Notes: generated by a model not told the origin, from the letters alone. Numbered from the stretch's first letter, positions 25,745-34,966 are shown. The stretch: DNA of 64,000 nucleotides from Lewinellaceae bacterium (GCA_020636075.1 JACJYO010000001.1:558001-622000); one strand, 5' to 3'. Program-made: numbers and translations.

Positions 25745-26647
25745 ATGGCGCGCAAATCCTCTTCTGATTCCGGTGGCTTTATTTTCAAAACAGGCCTGTT
25801 TGCTCTATTGGCAGGTATCGGTTTTTGGATTTTCAATAAATCCAGTAGTGATAAAACCGAACCGATCCCCCCCACTCCACCGGGCGGACAAACGGAAGTC
25901 GTAGAAAAACCCGGCGCTACTACTGTTCCCGACGAGATTTTACCCGAATCCACAACCGGTGTGGTTGTGCACCACACGTATTATACCTTCTCCTATTCTG
26001 AAGATCATGAACAGGCAGAATGGGTGACCTATGAACTGACGCGCGAACGGCTCAATAAAAACTGGGTGGAGCGTGGCTCATCGTTCCGCCCCGATCCTGA
26101 CGTACGCACCGAAAGTGCCACTCCCAACGATTACCGGGGCAGCGGATATGACCGGGGCCACCTCGTGCCCGCAGCCGATATGGCCTTCAATGACCTGGCA
26201 ATGAGTGAAACATTTTTCATGAGCAATATGAGCCCGCAGGTTCGGGGATTCAACGGCGGCATTTGGCGCGAACTCGAAGAATGTACCCGCGACTGGGCCC
26301 GGCAATTTGAAAAATTATATGTCGTGACCGGCCCTGTGCTCTCCCGGCGCGCGCTGGGCCAGATTGGCTTCAGCAAGGTGACGGTACCGCCGGGCTACTT
26401 TAAGGTACTGCTGGCGCCGGCACAACACCGTGCGATCGCCTTTGTCCTTCCCAACGAAATCAGCACCAATCCCCTGATGGAATATGCCACTACAATCGAT
26501 AAAGTGGAAGATCTCACCGGAATCGATTTTTTCCCGCGACTACTAACCGGCCTCGATGAAGAACTGGAAGGCTCCCTGGACAAATCGGCCTGGCAGGTTG
26601 ACAACAAGCGCTACGACAAACGGGTGAAGGAATGGAATGTGCGCTAG
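25745..26647 (+). CDS. DNA/RNA non-specific endonuclease (NUC1 family)
   Basis: An N-terminal signal anchor (FIFKTGLFALLAGIGFWIF, about 10-28) and a proline-rich linker precede a beta-beta-alpha-metal nuclease domain. The catalytic motif is GYDRGHLVPAADM near residue 138, with the metal-ligand Asn in NMSPQVRGFNGGIW. Related enzymes (Serratia nuclease, EndoG) cut DNA and RNA. Here the domain should face the periplasm, anchored in the inner membrane, where it could degrade incoming or environmental nucleic acid. Its stop codon lies about 50 nt beyond the true argH end on the opposite strand. Confidence 0.92.
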   Translation: MARKSSSDSGGFIFKTGLFALLAGIGFWIFNKSSSDKTEPIPPTPPGGQTEVVEKPGATTVPDEILPESTTGVVVHHTYYTFSYSEDHEQAEWVTYELTRERLNKNWVERGSSFRPDPDVRTESATPNDYRGSGYDRGHLVPAADMAFNDLAMSETFFMSNMSPQVRGFNGGIWRELEECTRDWARQFEKLYVVTGPVLSRRALGQIGFSKVTVPPGYFKVLLAPAQHRAIAFVLPNEISTNPLMEYATTIDKVEDLTGIDFFPRLLTGLDEELEGSLDKSAWQVDNKRYDKRVKEWNVR

Positions 26648-26696
26648 TCTGGGTCTGAAAAACCGGGCAGGAGCCCGCTTCCAGTTACCCCGGGTT

Positions 26697-28005
26697 TATT
26701 CTGCAACATCTGCTGCTCCAGTTTCGGCCCAATTTGCCTCGAATTTTGCCCGAATTTCGTCCAGGCAGAGGTTCCCGATGCTGCCCTCATGGGTGTGGTG
26801 TACCGATTTTTCCGGCTGAAAGTCTCCCGAAGCAATGGCCTTGCCCAACTGCTGATAAGCATCCCGGAAGGAACACCGTCCATCACCAGTTTATTCACCG
26901 CTTCCACGCTGTACAAATAATCGTAGCGGGCATCATCCAGAATATTTTCATTGACCTTCAAATGCCGGAGCATGAAGTGGCAGACCTCCAGGTTGTCTTT
27001 GGTCGATTCAACGGCAGGCAACAGGCTTTCCTTGAGCACTTGCAGGTCGCGGTGGTAGCCGCTGGTCAGGTTGTTGGTGAGCAGGATGATCTCATTGGGG
27101 AGGCTTTGAATTTTATTGCACCGGGCCCGCAGTATCTCAAACACGTCGGGGTTTTGTTTGTGGGGCATTATGCTTGAACCCGTTGTGAGTTCCTTGGGCA
27201 GGCTGATAAAGTTGAAATTTTGGCTCATGTACAGGATCGCGTCATTGGCAAACTTGCTCAACGTACCTGCCAGTCCCGCAAGAGCAAAGGCCACCGTTCG
27301 CTCCAGTTTACCCCGGCTCATTTGCGCAGCCACCACATTGTATTTCAGGGTGGAAAAGCCCAGCAATTCCGTCGTCATAGCCCGGTTGATGGGAAATGAA
27401 CTACCGTATCCGGCCGCCGAACCCAGCGGGTTTTGATCGGCAATCCGGTACGCCGCATTGAGCAACACCAAATCGTCAATCAAACTTTCTGCATAGGCAC
27501 CAAACCACAGTCCGAACGACGAAGGCATGGCCACCTGCAAGTGCGTGTACCCCGGCATCAAAACCGTTTTATGTTGCTCCGCAAGCTCAGTTAACAACTC
27601 AAAAAGCGCGCGCAGGCGGGCCTGGATGGCCTGAATTTCTGCTTTGAAGTACAAATGCAGGTCTACCAGCACCTGGTCGTTCCGGGAACGGGCAGAGTGG
27701 ATTTTTTTCCCGGCATCACCAATGCGCTGCACGAGTTCGTATTCGATTTTGCTGTGGACATCTTCAAATTGTGCTTCAATAACAAAGTCCCCCGCAGCAA
27801 TTACTTCACCGATGGCATCCAGGCCCCGAAGAATATCAGCCAACTCGGTTTCCGTGAGCATACCGATTGCCTGTAGCATTTTGGCATGGGCTGCACTTCC
27901 CTGCACATCGTATTTGGCCAGCAAAAGGTCCAGCGCGCGGTCGTCCCCGACGGTATACCGGTCCACAATGTCATGTACTGCATAGCCTTTATCCCAGAGT
28001 TTCAT
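26697..28005 (-). CDS. argH: argininosuccinate lyase, frameshifted near the C-terminus
   Basis: ArgH splits argininosuccinate into arginine and fumarate, the last step of the operon's pathway. The core is intact, with the signature GSSIMPHKQNPD near residue 275. After LVMDGVP (about residue 378) the uninterrupted frame runs into unrelated residues to 26644. In the +1 register, FRDAYQQLGKAIASGDFQ, HHTHEGSIGNLCLDEIR and a stop at 26697-26699 restore the family ending. One base appears to be missing near 26866-26872. The distal part is still well conserved, so the lesion is recent or a sequencing error. As read, about the last 60 residues would be lost. It is the last gene of the arginine operon. 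Confidence 0.9.
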
Positions 28006-28017
28006 ATCGGTGTTTTT

Positions 28018-29082
28018 TTAGCGTAAAAAAGATTCGAACAAACGCAGGTACAGCGCAATACCGGCTTCAAGTTCGTTCAGGTAAATAAATTCATCCGCCT
28101 GATGCGAACGCCGGGAATCTCCCGGTCCCATTTTCAGGGAAGGGCAAGGCAACAAGGCCTGATCGGAGAGGGTCGGCGAACCGTAAAGCGAGCACCCCAG
28201 TTGTTTTCCGGCCTGTACAAACGGGTGCTCTTCCGGAATCGAAGAAGCGTTCAGCCGAAACGAGCGTGCTATGATTTCACTTTTGGTATGGCTGTCGATA
28301 ATTTCAAAAACTTCGCGGTTGCTGTACTGATCGTTCACGCGTACATCCACCACAAAATGGCAACGGTCAGGTACCACGTTGTGCTGGGTTCCGGCATCAA
28401 TCTGGGTCACACTCATTTTCACCTTTCCAAGCAAGGGCGACACCCTGGGAAAGGCAAATTGACGGATCCAGGCAATGTCCTGCATCGCTTCATAAATCGC
28501 GTTGATGATATTGTCGTGCGCGGCATGCCCCGCTTTCCCGCTGGCATACGCATCCAGTACCAACAGTCCTTTTTCCGCAATCGCCATTTGCATGCCGGTT
28601 GGTTCGCCCACCAGGGCAAAACTGATCTCGGGCAAATGAGAGTACAGCAGTTCAATGCCCTTCGTTCCGGAAATTTCTTCCTCCGCAGTTGCGGCCAATA
28701 CCAGGTTCCAGGCGAGATTTTTTTCTTTATAAAAATGCAAAAACAACGCGATCAGCGACACCAGCGCCCCGCCGGCATCGTTGCTGCCCAGGCCAAAAAG
28801 TTTACCCTCCGCCTCGTCGGCGCTGAATGGATCGCGGGTATAGCCCTTGTTCGGTTTGACGGTGTCGTGGTGGGAGTTGAGCAGGATGGTGGGTTTGGAT
28901 GCGTCGAAATGCAAATTGGTGGCCCAAACATTATGCTCCAGGCGCTGCACAGCTACACCTTCGGCCTGCAACCATTGCTCCAGCAAATCCGCCGTTTTTC
29001 CTTCTTCTTTCGAAAAAGACGGGATTAGGATCAGGTCTTTTAGCAGCGATACCGCCTTGAGATATAATGCCGGTTGATTCAT
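28018..29082 (-). CDS. argE: M20 family deacetylase of arginine synthesis (acetylcitrulline/acetylornithine deacetylase)
   Basis: A zinc-dependent M20 amidohydrolase of about 354 residues, starting at ATG 29082 (MNQPALYLK). Metal ligands are visible in LLNSHHDTVKP, GLGSNDAGGALVS and ATAEEEISGTKG. In this operon the carbamoyltransferase acts on the acylated substrate, so the expected reaction is removal of the acetyl group from N-acetylcitrulline to give citrulline, not from acetylornithine. That is inferred from context; the sequence alone says only ArgE/DapE family. It begins 1 nt after argB and is followed 12 nt later by argH. Confidence 0.88.
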   Translation of the reverse strand: MNQPALYLKAVSLLKDLILIPSFSKEEGKTADLLEQWLQAEGVAVQRLEHNVWATNLHFDASKPTILLNSHHDTVKPNKGYTRDPFSADEAEGKLFGLGSNDAGGALVSLIALFLHFYKEKNLAWNLVLAATAEEEISGTKGIELLYSHLPEISFALVGEPTGMQMAIAEKGLLVLDAYASGKAGHAAHDNIINAIYEAMQDIAWIRQFAFPRVSPLLGKVKMSVTQIDAGTQHNVVPDRCHFVVDVRVNDQYSNREVFEIIDSHTKSEIIARSFRLNASSIPEEHPFVQAGKQLGCSLYGSPTLSDQALLPCPSLKMGPGDSRRSHQADEFIYLNELEAGIALYLRLFESFLR

Positions 29083-29083
29083 T

Positions 29084-29863
29084 TTACAAACGTAACCTGG
29101 TGTGCACATCCTGCGGGTTGGCCAAAAGTCCCGGATGCCCGATGAGCACCTTCCGAACGCCGCCCTGTAATGCCCGGAAGCAGTTTTCCATTTTGGGCAG
29201 CATGCCCTGGTGAATAACGCCTTCGGTTTTCAGCCGTGCATAACTTGCGGAATCAATTGTGCTGATGACCGAATCCGCATCTTCCACATCCCGCAGCACA
29301 CCTTTTTTTTCAAAACAATAAAGCAGCTCGGTTTCAAAATTTCCACTCAGACCTATGGCCAGTTCGGCCGCTATAGTGTCTGCATTGGTGTTAAGCATTT
29401 GGCCTTGCCCATCATGCGTCAGCGCGCAAAAAACCGGCGTAAAACCGGCCTCCAGCAACAGCCGGATATTCCGGGCATGCACTTGCTTCACATCACCCAC
29501 CCAGCCAAAATCAATTTCACCAACCGGCCGTTTTTGGGAAACAATGCTGTTCCCGTCGGCGCCGGAAAGCCCCAGGGCATTGCAGCCGGAAGCCTGCAAG
29601 CGGGCAACAATCGATTTGTTGATCAGCCCGGCGTACACCATCACTGCCACTTCCAAATCGGCGTCGGAAGTGATTCTGCGGCCATCTACCAACCGAGGCT
29701 CCAGGCCCAGGCGCTTGCTAAACCCGGTAGCCAGCTTGCCGCCGCCATGCACCAGAATTTTCAGGCCCGGCAAGTTGGCAAAATCCAGCAGGAACGACTT
29801 CAACTGCTCCGGTTCGTCGATAACATTTCCACCAATTTTTACAATGGTCAGTTTATCCGGCAT
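29084..29863 (-). CDS. argB: N-acetylglutamate kinase
   Basis: ArgB phosphorylates N-acetylglutamate. The start at ATG 29863 gives MPDKLTIVKIGGNVIDEP, the family N-terminus; the open frame upstream lies inside the preceding gene. Key segments are KIGGNV, LVHGGGKLATGFSKRLG, and SGADGNSI. At 259 residues it has the normal length. It overlaps the 3' end of the carbamoyltransferase gene by 11 nt and lies 1 nt before the deacetylase gene, so it is translationally coupled on both sides. It lacks the N-terminal helix associated with arginine-inhibited hexameric kinases. Confidence 0.95.
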   Translation of the reverse strand: MPDKLTIVKIGGNVIDEPEQLKSFLLDFANLPGLKILVHGGGKLATGFSKRLGLEPRLVDGRRITSDADLEVAVMVYAGLINKSIVARLQASGCNALGLSGADGNSIVSQKRPVGEIDFGWVGDVKQVHARNIRLLLEAGFTPVFCALTHDGQGQMLNTNADTIAAELAIGLSGNFETELLYCFEKKGVLRDVEDADSVISTIDSASYARLKTEGVIHQGMLPKMENCFRALQGGVRKVLIGHPGLLANPQDVHTRLRL

Positions 29864-30803
29864 AACCCAGCATTTTGAGCAAAACGGTTTGCGCCGTATA
29901 CGTCCGGTTGCTCGCCTGTTGGAGCACGATGGACTGTGGCGAATCCAGCACTGCATCGGCAACCACCACATTCCGCCGCACCGGCAGGCAGTGCATAAGT
30001 TTTGCCTGGTTGGTTAATTGCATTTTTTCGGGGGTAATCATCCAGGAGCGTAATTCCTGCCCTGTTCTCCCATAGTCCTGGTATGCCGACCAGTTTTTGA
30101 CATACACAAAGTCGGCGCCTTCGAGCGCAGCATCCTGGTTGTGATGCACGGGAACGCCCTCTCCGAATTCAGGCGCAAGTTCCCAGCCTTCAGGGTGGGT
30201 AATGCTCAGATCGACCTCCGCGTTTTTCATCCACTCGACAAATGAATTGGGCACTGCCTGCGGCAAGGCCCGCGGATGCGGCGCCCAGGTGAGCACCACC
30301 TTGGGCCTGGGTTTGCCTTTAAACTCCTCGATCGTCAGCAGGTCGGCAAACGATTGCAGGGGATGGCGGGTAGCGCTTTCGAGCGACAGCACCGGCACCG
30401 TGGCATTTTGAATAAACTTTGTCAACACTTTTTCGGCATAATCCTCTTCCCGGTTTTTCAAACCCGGGAAAGTGCGCAGCCCGATAATATCGCAATATTG
30501 GGATAGCACGCCGGCTGCTTCCCGGATATGTTCCTGGGTGCCACCGTCCATGACTGTGCCGTCCTCCATCTCGATAGCCCAGCCGTCCTGCTGCATGTTC
30601 ATGACCATAACCTGCATGCCCAGATTTTGGGCTGCTTTCTGGGTACTCAGGCGGGTGCGCAAACTCGGGTTCAGGAAAACCAGACCCAGGGTTTTATTTT
30701 TCCCATATTTTTGAAAATCAAATGGTTGGGCTTTGACTTTTCGGGCCAGCGCCAACCAATCCGGAAGATCAGGCACATCCTGTACCGACGTGAATTTTTT
30801 CAT
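29853..30803 (-). CDS. argF': N-acylornithine carbamoyltransferase
   Basis: The 316-residue enzyme has the carbamoyl-phosphate motif as FLNPSLRTR, not the STRTR of ordinary ornithine transcarbamylase, and the ending HCLPVRRNVVVADAV. Both mark the Bacteroidota/Xanthomonas branch that carbamoylates N-acetyl- or N-succinylornithine. The region discriminating the two (after MEDGTVMDGG) reads TQEHIREAA, with Gln90 where I would expect Glu or Pro, so the acyl group is not settled by eye. The rest of the operon makes acetylated intermediates, favouring acetylornithine. It overlaps argD by 4 nt and argB by 11 nt. Confidence 0.92.
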   Translation of the reverse strand: MKKFTSVQDVPDLPDWLALARKVKAQPFDFQKYGKNKTLGLVFLNPSLRTRLSTQKAAQNLGMQVMVMNMQQDGWAIEMEDGTVMDGGTQEHIREAAGVLSQYCDIIGLRTFPGLKNREEDYAEKVLTKFIQNATVPVLSLESATRHPLQSFADLLTIEEFKGKPRPKVVLTWAPHPRALPQAVPNSFVEWMKNAEVDLSITHPEGWELAPEFGEGVPVHHNQDAALEGADFVYVKNWSAYQDYGRTGQELRSWMITPEKMQLTNQAKLMHCLPVRRNVVVADAVLDSPQSIVLQQASNRTYTAQTVLLKMLGYAG

Positions 30804-31930
30804 GACAATTCCGTTTTCAAGACGTGCAGTAAGGGTTCAATTTCCTGCCAGGTGATGGTCAGCGGCGGCAGGATGCGCAGGAGATTTGGATTGTTGGAGG
30901 AGCCTGTGAAAATCCGGTGTTCGTGCAGCAGCTTGCTTCGAAGTTCCTTTACCGGATACGGCAGTTCGACGCCCAGCATCAGGCCTTGCCCTTTGATCCG
31001 CAAAATGCCGGGGATATTCTCCAGGCCGGCCAACAATTTCTGGCTGACCGAGTTGACGTTTTCTAAAACCGCTTCTTCTTCCAGGGTATCCAACACCGAA
31101 ATTGCCGCGGCACAGGCCAACTGGTTTCCTCCAAATGTGGTTCCGAGCATGCCGTGCTTTGCTTCGATGCCGGGTTGGATCAGTACCCCTCCAATGGGGA
31201 ATCCGTTGGCCATACCCTTTGCCACGGTGATAATATCGGGGCGAATGCCAGCGTGTTGGTGGGCAAAAAATTTCCCGCTCCGCGCATAGCCGCACTGGAT
31301 TTCATCCAGAATGAGCAGGACACCGTGCTCCGCACATTTTTTTTGCAAAAATTTGAGGTAACCGGGTGTGGGCTGGTCCAGGCCGCCTACCCCCTGAATC
31401 CCTTCAATAATGACGGCGCAAACGTCTGGATTATCCAGCGCCTGTTCCAGCGCCGCTTCCTGGTTCAGTTCAATGAACGTAACCGGAAAATTATTTTGGT
31501 TGATCGGCGCCTGAAGTTTGCTGTTGTCGGTTACCGCAAGGGCAGCAGCTGTGCGCCCGTGAAAACTGTTCCGGTAGGTAATTACCGTATTTTTCCCGGT
31601 ATGGAACGAGGCGAGTTTGAGGGCGTTTTCGTTGGCTTCCGCCCCGCTGTTGCAGAGAAAAAGGCGGTAGTCCGGATAGCCCGATTGGGCGCCCAGTTTT
31701 TCGGCAAGCATATCCTGAATGGGCATGTCTACCGAGTTAGAATAAAAACCGATCCGGTTCAATTGTTCGGACAAAGCCTGGACATAGCGGGGATGGGTAT
31801 GCCCGATGGAAATTACCCCATGACCGCCGTACAGATCGAGGTAGGCCTGGCCGGCATCATCAAACACGTAGGCGCCTTTGGCATGGTTCAACCGTACCGA
31901 ATAGCGCGGATATACATCAAACAGCTCCAT
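30800..31930 (-). CDS. argD: acetylornithine aminotransferase
   Basis: A class III PLP aminotransferase of 376 residues that converts N-acetylglutamate semialdehyde to N-acetylornithine. Visible motifs are YLDLYGGHGVISIGHTHP near the N-terminus, FLCNSGAEANENALKLA, LILDEIQCGYARSGK, and the PLP lysine in TVAKGMANGFPIGG, about residue 230. Related enzymes of this class can act on succinylated substrates or other omega-amino acids, but the operon position fixes the role. It overlaps the downstream carbamoyltransferase gene by 4 nt and follows argC by 3 nt. Confidence 0.95.
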   Translation of the reverse strand: MELFDVYPRYSVRLNHAKGAYVFDDAGQAYLDLYGGHGVISIGHTHPRYVQALSEQLNRIGFYSNSVDMPIQDMLAEKLGAQSGYPDYRLFLCNSGAEANENALKLASFHTGKNTVITYRNSFHGRTAAALAVTDNSKLQAPINQNNFPVTFIELNQEAALEQALDNPDVCAVIIEGIQGVGGLDQPTPGYLKFLQKKCAEHGVLLILDEIQCGYARSGKFFAHQHAGIRPDIITVAKGMANGFPIGGVLIQPGIEAKHGMLGTTFGGNQLACAAAISVLDTLEEEAVLENVNSVSQKLLAGLENIPGILRIKGQGLMLGVELPYPVKELRSKLLHEHRIFTGSSNNPNLLRILPPLTITWQEIEPLLHVLKTELS

Positions 31931-31933
31931 GTT

Positions 31934-32911
31934 TTAAAAATAGTTGGCTTTAAAATGCAGACCGGTGCGTTCGTCCAGCCCAAGCATCAGATTCATGTTT
32001 TGGATTGCCTGCCCCGCGGCGCCTTTCAGCAGGTTGTCGATCGCTGATGTGATGAGCACCTTGCCGCCGATTTTTTGCACCTGAAGAAAGCAATGGTTGG
32101 TATTGACTACCTGTTTCAGATGAACCGGCACGTCCACGACTTTGGTGAACGGTGCGTTTTTATAAAAATCCCGGTAGAGCAGCTGCAAGTCCTGCCCCGC
32201 AATTGGGCTGTCCAGGTAAGCAGTTGCCAGGATACCGCGGGTAAAATTTCCCCGCAACGGCAAAAAATTCAGCTCGGGAACGGGGGCTTTTTGTAGGGCC
32301 TGCAAGCTTTCTGATATTTCGCCGAGGTGCTGGTGCGAAAAGGCCTTGTAAACGGATAAGTTGTTGTTGCGCCAGCTGAAATGGCTCGTTTCACTCAGTG
32401 AAGCGCCTGCGCCGGTAGAGCCGGTGGTTGCATGAACGTGCACCGCACCATCCAGGAGCCGGGCGTTTGCCAGCGGAAGCAGGGCCAGTTGGATAGCCGT
32501 GGCAAAACAACCGGGATTGGCGATGGCAGTGGCATTGGGAATGACAGCCCCGTTTAATTCCGGCAAGCCGTACACAAAGTTTTTTTTCAAAAAATGGCGG
32601 TCAGCCTCCAGTCTAAAATCGTTGCCGAGGTCGATAATCCGGGTATGGGCATTAAAGGTATGCCCGGCTAAAAACTCCTTTGATTTCCCATGCCCCAGGC
32701 AAAGGAAAACCACATCTACCTCGGGGTCAATTTTATCTGTAAAATTCAGGTTGAGTTCGCCCTGTAAATCCTGATGGACGCCGGATACTGGTTTCCCGGG
32801 TTGTGAATGGCTGTACACAAAACCCGGTTCCACCTGTGGATGGTGCACCAGGCAACGCAGCAGTTCGCCTGCCACATAACCGGTTCCACCGATGATGCCA
32901 ATACGCCTCAT
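31934..32911 (-). CDS. argC: N-acetyl-gamma-glutamyl-phosphate reductase
   Basis: ArgC reduces the ArgB product to N-acetylglutamate semialdehyde with NADPH. The 325-residue protein starts with the Rossmann motif IGIIGGTGYVAGELLR. The catalytic Cys lies in NPGCFATAIQLAL near residue 137. FLPLRGNFTRGIL and the C-terminal LMLGLDERTGL are typical. It overlaps the preceding argG gene by 4 nt and leads into argD after 3 nt. Confidence 0.96.
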   Translation of the reverse strand: MRRIGIIGGTGYVAGELLRCLVHHPQVEPGFVYSHSQPGKPVSGVHQDLQGELNLNFTDKIDPEVDVVFLCLGHGKSKEFLAGHTFNAHTRIIDLGNDFRLEADRHFLKKNFVYGLPELNGAVIPNATAIANPGCFATAIQLALLPLANARLLDGAVHVHATTGSTGAGASLSETSHFSWRNNNLSVYKAFSHQHLGEISESLQALQKAPVPELNFLPLRGNFTRGILATAYLDSPIAGQDLQLLYRDFYKNAPFTKVVDVPVHLKQVVNTNHCFLQVQKIGGKVLITSAIDNLLKGAAGQAIQNMNLMLGLDERTGLHFKANYF

Positions 32912-34101
32912 GCCTTGTCGTTTACATGTTTATAAATATGCATGGAATTAGCCACAATCCGGGTAAACCCTTTGACATCTTCCCCCGTCCAGCCGCTGTT
33001 CATTTCGCCGTATTGACCGAAACCAGATTGCATCAGGTCGTTCGGCGACTCGATACCCTGAACACTGAACCGGTAGGGCTGCAGTTCTACGAACACGGTA
33101 CCGCTCACCGTTGCCTGAGTGCTTTCCAGAAATCCTTCAATATCGCGCATGACCGGTTCGAAGTACTGGGCTTCGTGAATGAACATGCCGTACCAGTCGC
33201 CCAATTGTTGTTTCCAATGCAATTGCCATTTGGACAGCGTATGTTTTTCCAGCGTGTGATGTGCCTTGATGATGATCGCCGCTGCTGCCGCTTCAAAACC
33301 GACGCGCCCTTTGATGCCGATAATGGTGTCGCCCACGTGCATATCGCGGCCGATCGCGTAGGGGCTGGCCAGTTCTTCCAGTGCCTGGATGGCATTCACC
33401 GGTTTCATTGCCTGGCCGTTTAAGCCCTTTAGTTCCCCCTTTTCAAATTGGAGGCTAATGACTTTGGGGGCAGTTTGTTTCAACTGGCTGGGATATGCCT
33501 CCTCCGGTAAGGATTGGTGCGAGGTCAGGGTTTCGGCGCCGCCCACACTGGTACCCCAAAGGCCCTTGTTGATAGAATAGCGGGCTTTTTTCCAGTCTAA
33601 TGCCAGGCCGTGTTTGGCCAGGTAGTCGATTTCTTCCTGGCGGGAAAGTTTCAAATCGCGGATCGGGGTGATGATTTCCAGTTGGGGCGCCAGCAGTTGA
33701 AAAACGAGGTCGAAGCGCACCTGGTCGTTCCCTGCTCCGGTACTACCGTGGGCAATGCCTGTTGCTCCGATTTTCTTAGCGTATTCGACCAAGGCAATCG
33801 CCTGGTAGATGCGTTCTGCGCTTACCGAGAGCGGATAAGTGTTGTTTTTCAACACATTCCCGTAGATCAGGTAGCGGATTATTTTTTCGTAATACTGTTC
33901 GGTTTCTTCCAAAACCACATGCGATTGCACCCCCAGACTTTTGGCCCGCGCAGCAATGCCGTCAAGTTCGGTTTTTGAAAATCCACCGGTATTGACAATG
34001 GCCGAATGCACCTCCATTTGTTTATCCTGACTGAGGTATTTGGCACAAAACGAGGTATCGAGCCCACCGCTGAAGGCCAAAACGACTTTAGACTTTTTCA
34101 T
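32908..34101 (-). CDS. argG: argininosuccinate synthase
   Basis: ArgG joins citrulline and aspartate with ATP. The N-terminal pyrophosphatase loop is VLAFSGGLDTSFCAKYL. GIAHGSTGAGNDQVRFDL near residue 117 is a family signature. The 397-residue length is standard. The start codon overlaps the end of the GNAT gene by 14 nt, the stop overlaps the argC start by 4 nt, so translational coupling is likely throughout the operon. Confidence 0.96.
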   Translation of the reverse strand: MKKSKVVLAFSGGLDTSFCAKYLSQDKQMEVHSAIVNTGGFSKTELDGIAARAKSLGVQSHVVLEETEQYYEKIIRYLIYGNVLKNNTYPLSVSAERIYQAIALVEYAKKIGATGIAHGSTGAGNDQVRFDLVFQLLAPQLEIITPIRDLKLSRQEEIDYLAKHGLALDWKKARYSINKGLWGTSVGGAETLTSHQSLPEEAYPSQLKQTAPKVISLQFEKGELKGLNGQAMKPVNAIQALEELASPYAIGRDMHVGDTIIGIKGRVGFEAAAAAIIIKAHHTLEKHTLSKWQLHWKQQLGDWYGMFIHEAQYFEPVMRDIEGFLESTQATVSGTVFVELQPYRFSVQGIESPNDLMQSGFGQYGEMNSGWTGEDVKGFTRIVANSMHIYKHVNDKA

Positions 34102-34759
34102 CCTTTAATGCTTGTTTTAGAAACGGGAATTTTTCGAGCCTGCGTTGAATGCGGGACCGCCTGTCCTTCAGAAAAAGTTTGAACTGGTTCCAGGCTTTGG
34201 ATCGTTTTGCTTCATCCGGTTTGGGATTTACCTGGCTCAGGTCGCAAACCATGCCGGTGCAGAGGCACATGCTGCGGTTGGTGCGTTGCAGGATGTCGAA
34301 ATTGACGCAGGTTTGGCATCCTTTCCAGAAGGCATCATCCTGGGTAAGTTCGGAAAAGGTCACTGGTTTGTACCCGAGGTCTGAGTTGATTTTCATGACC
34401 GCCAGGCTGGTGGTGATCCCGAAGAGTTTGGCTGTTGGGTACTTTTCTTTGGACAGTTCGAATGTTTTTTGCTTGATCGCCCGTGCCAGGCCTGTTTTCC
34501 GGTAATCGGGGTGAACGATGAGGCCCGAATTGGCAACATAGCGCTTGCCATCCCAACTTTCGATATAACAAAACCCAATCACCGAATTACCATCCAGGGC
34601 GATGATGGCATCGCCAGCACTCATTTTTTTTTGAATATAGGCGGGGTCTCTTTTGGCAATACCGGTACCCCGCACCCTGGCGGCTTCTTCCATCAGGGTG
34701 CAGATGGATTGTGCGAATTGATGGTGACTGGAGTCAGCCACCTTTACCTCAAATTGCAT
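34088..34759 (-). CDS. GNAT acetyltransferase, candidate N-acetylglutamate synthase
   Basis: The first gene of the arginine operon encodes a 223-residue GNAT protein. The acetyl-CoA loop is HPDYRKTGLARAIKQ (about 83-97), and a second fold element lies in KINSDLGYKPVTF. The C-terminal third is unusual, with Cys at about 148, 151, 165, 167 and 172 (KGCQTC, SMCLCTG, MVCD), followed by a basic helical tail. No argA or argJ gene is in the cluster, so this protein is the best candidate to acetylate glutamate and start the pathway. That role is inferred from position. The Cys cluster could bind metal or sense redox state. Confidence 0.8.
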   Translation of the reverse strand: MQFEVKVADSSHHQFAQSICTLMEEAARVRGTGIAKRDPAYIQKKMSAGDAIIALDGNSVIGFCYIESWDGKRYVANSGLIVHPDYRKTGLARAIKQKTFELSKEKYPTAKLFGITTSLAVMKINSDLGYKPVTFSELTQDDAFWKGCQTCVNFDILQRTNRSMCLCTGMVCDLSQVNPKPDEAKRSKAWNQFKLFLKDRRSRIQRRLEKFPFLKQALKDEKV

Positions 34760-34966
34760 TGGCTAAAAAATTAATGTTGGAAAAATAATAAGGGAATTTG
34801 ACGGGCAGCAGTGCACGTAGCACCGCAAAAAAGTATCACGCCCGAAGGCGCTCCCTAAACCAACGTCGGCTGGGGATAGCCAACATATCGACCACGACAG
34901 GGCGGTTTGCCTGCAGAAATGGAGTATGGTATGTGGTCGTTTTTTTCATTTAACGGGCCAAAAATA
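34760..34966 (-). promoter_or_regulatory. possible promoter box and structured leader of the arginine operon
   Basis: On the minus strand TATTTTTG (34966-34959) matches TAnnTTTG, but no well-spaced TTG is present upstream. The roughly 200-nt leader to the GNAT ATG could fold. It has CGCC-TTCG-GGCG at 34850-34839, GGCT/AGCC around 34868-34881, and CGACCAC (34889-34895) pairing with GTGGTCG (34933-34939). No known riboswitch is recognised. The upstream part to 35107 holds no other clear feature. Confidence 0.35.

Noticed and set aside
26644..26696. Extended C-terminus of argininosuccinate lyase
   Set aside because: It is produced by reading past a frameshift; the family ending exists in the other frame and stops at 26697.
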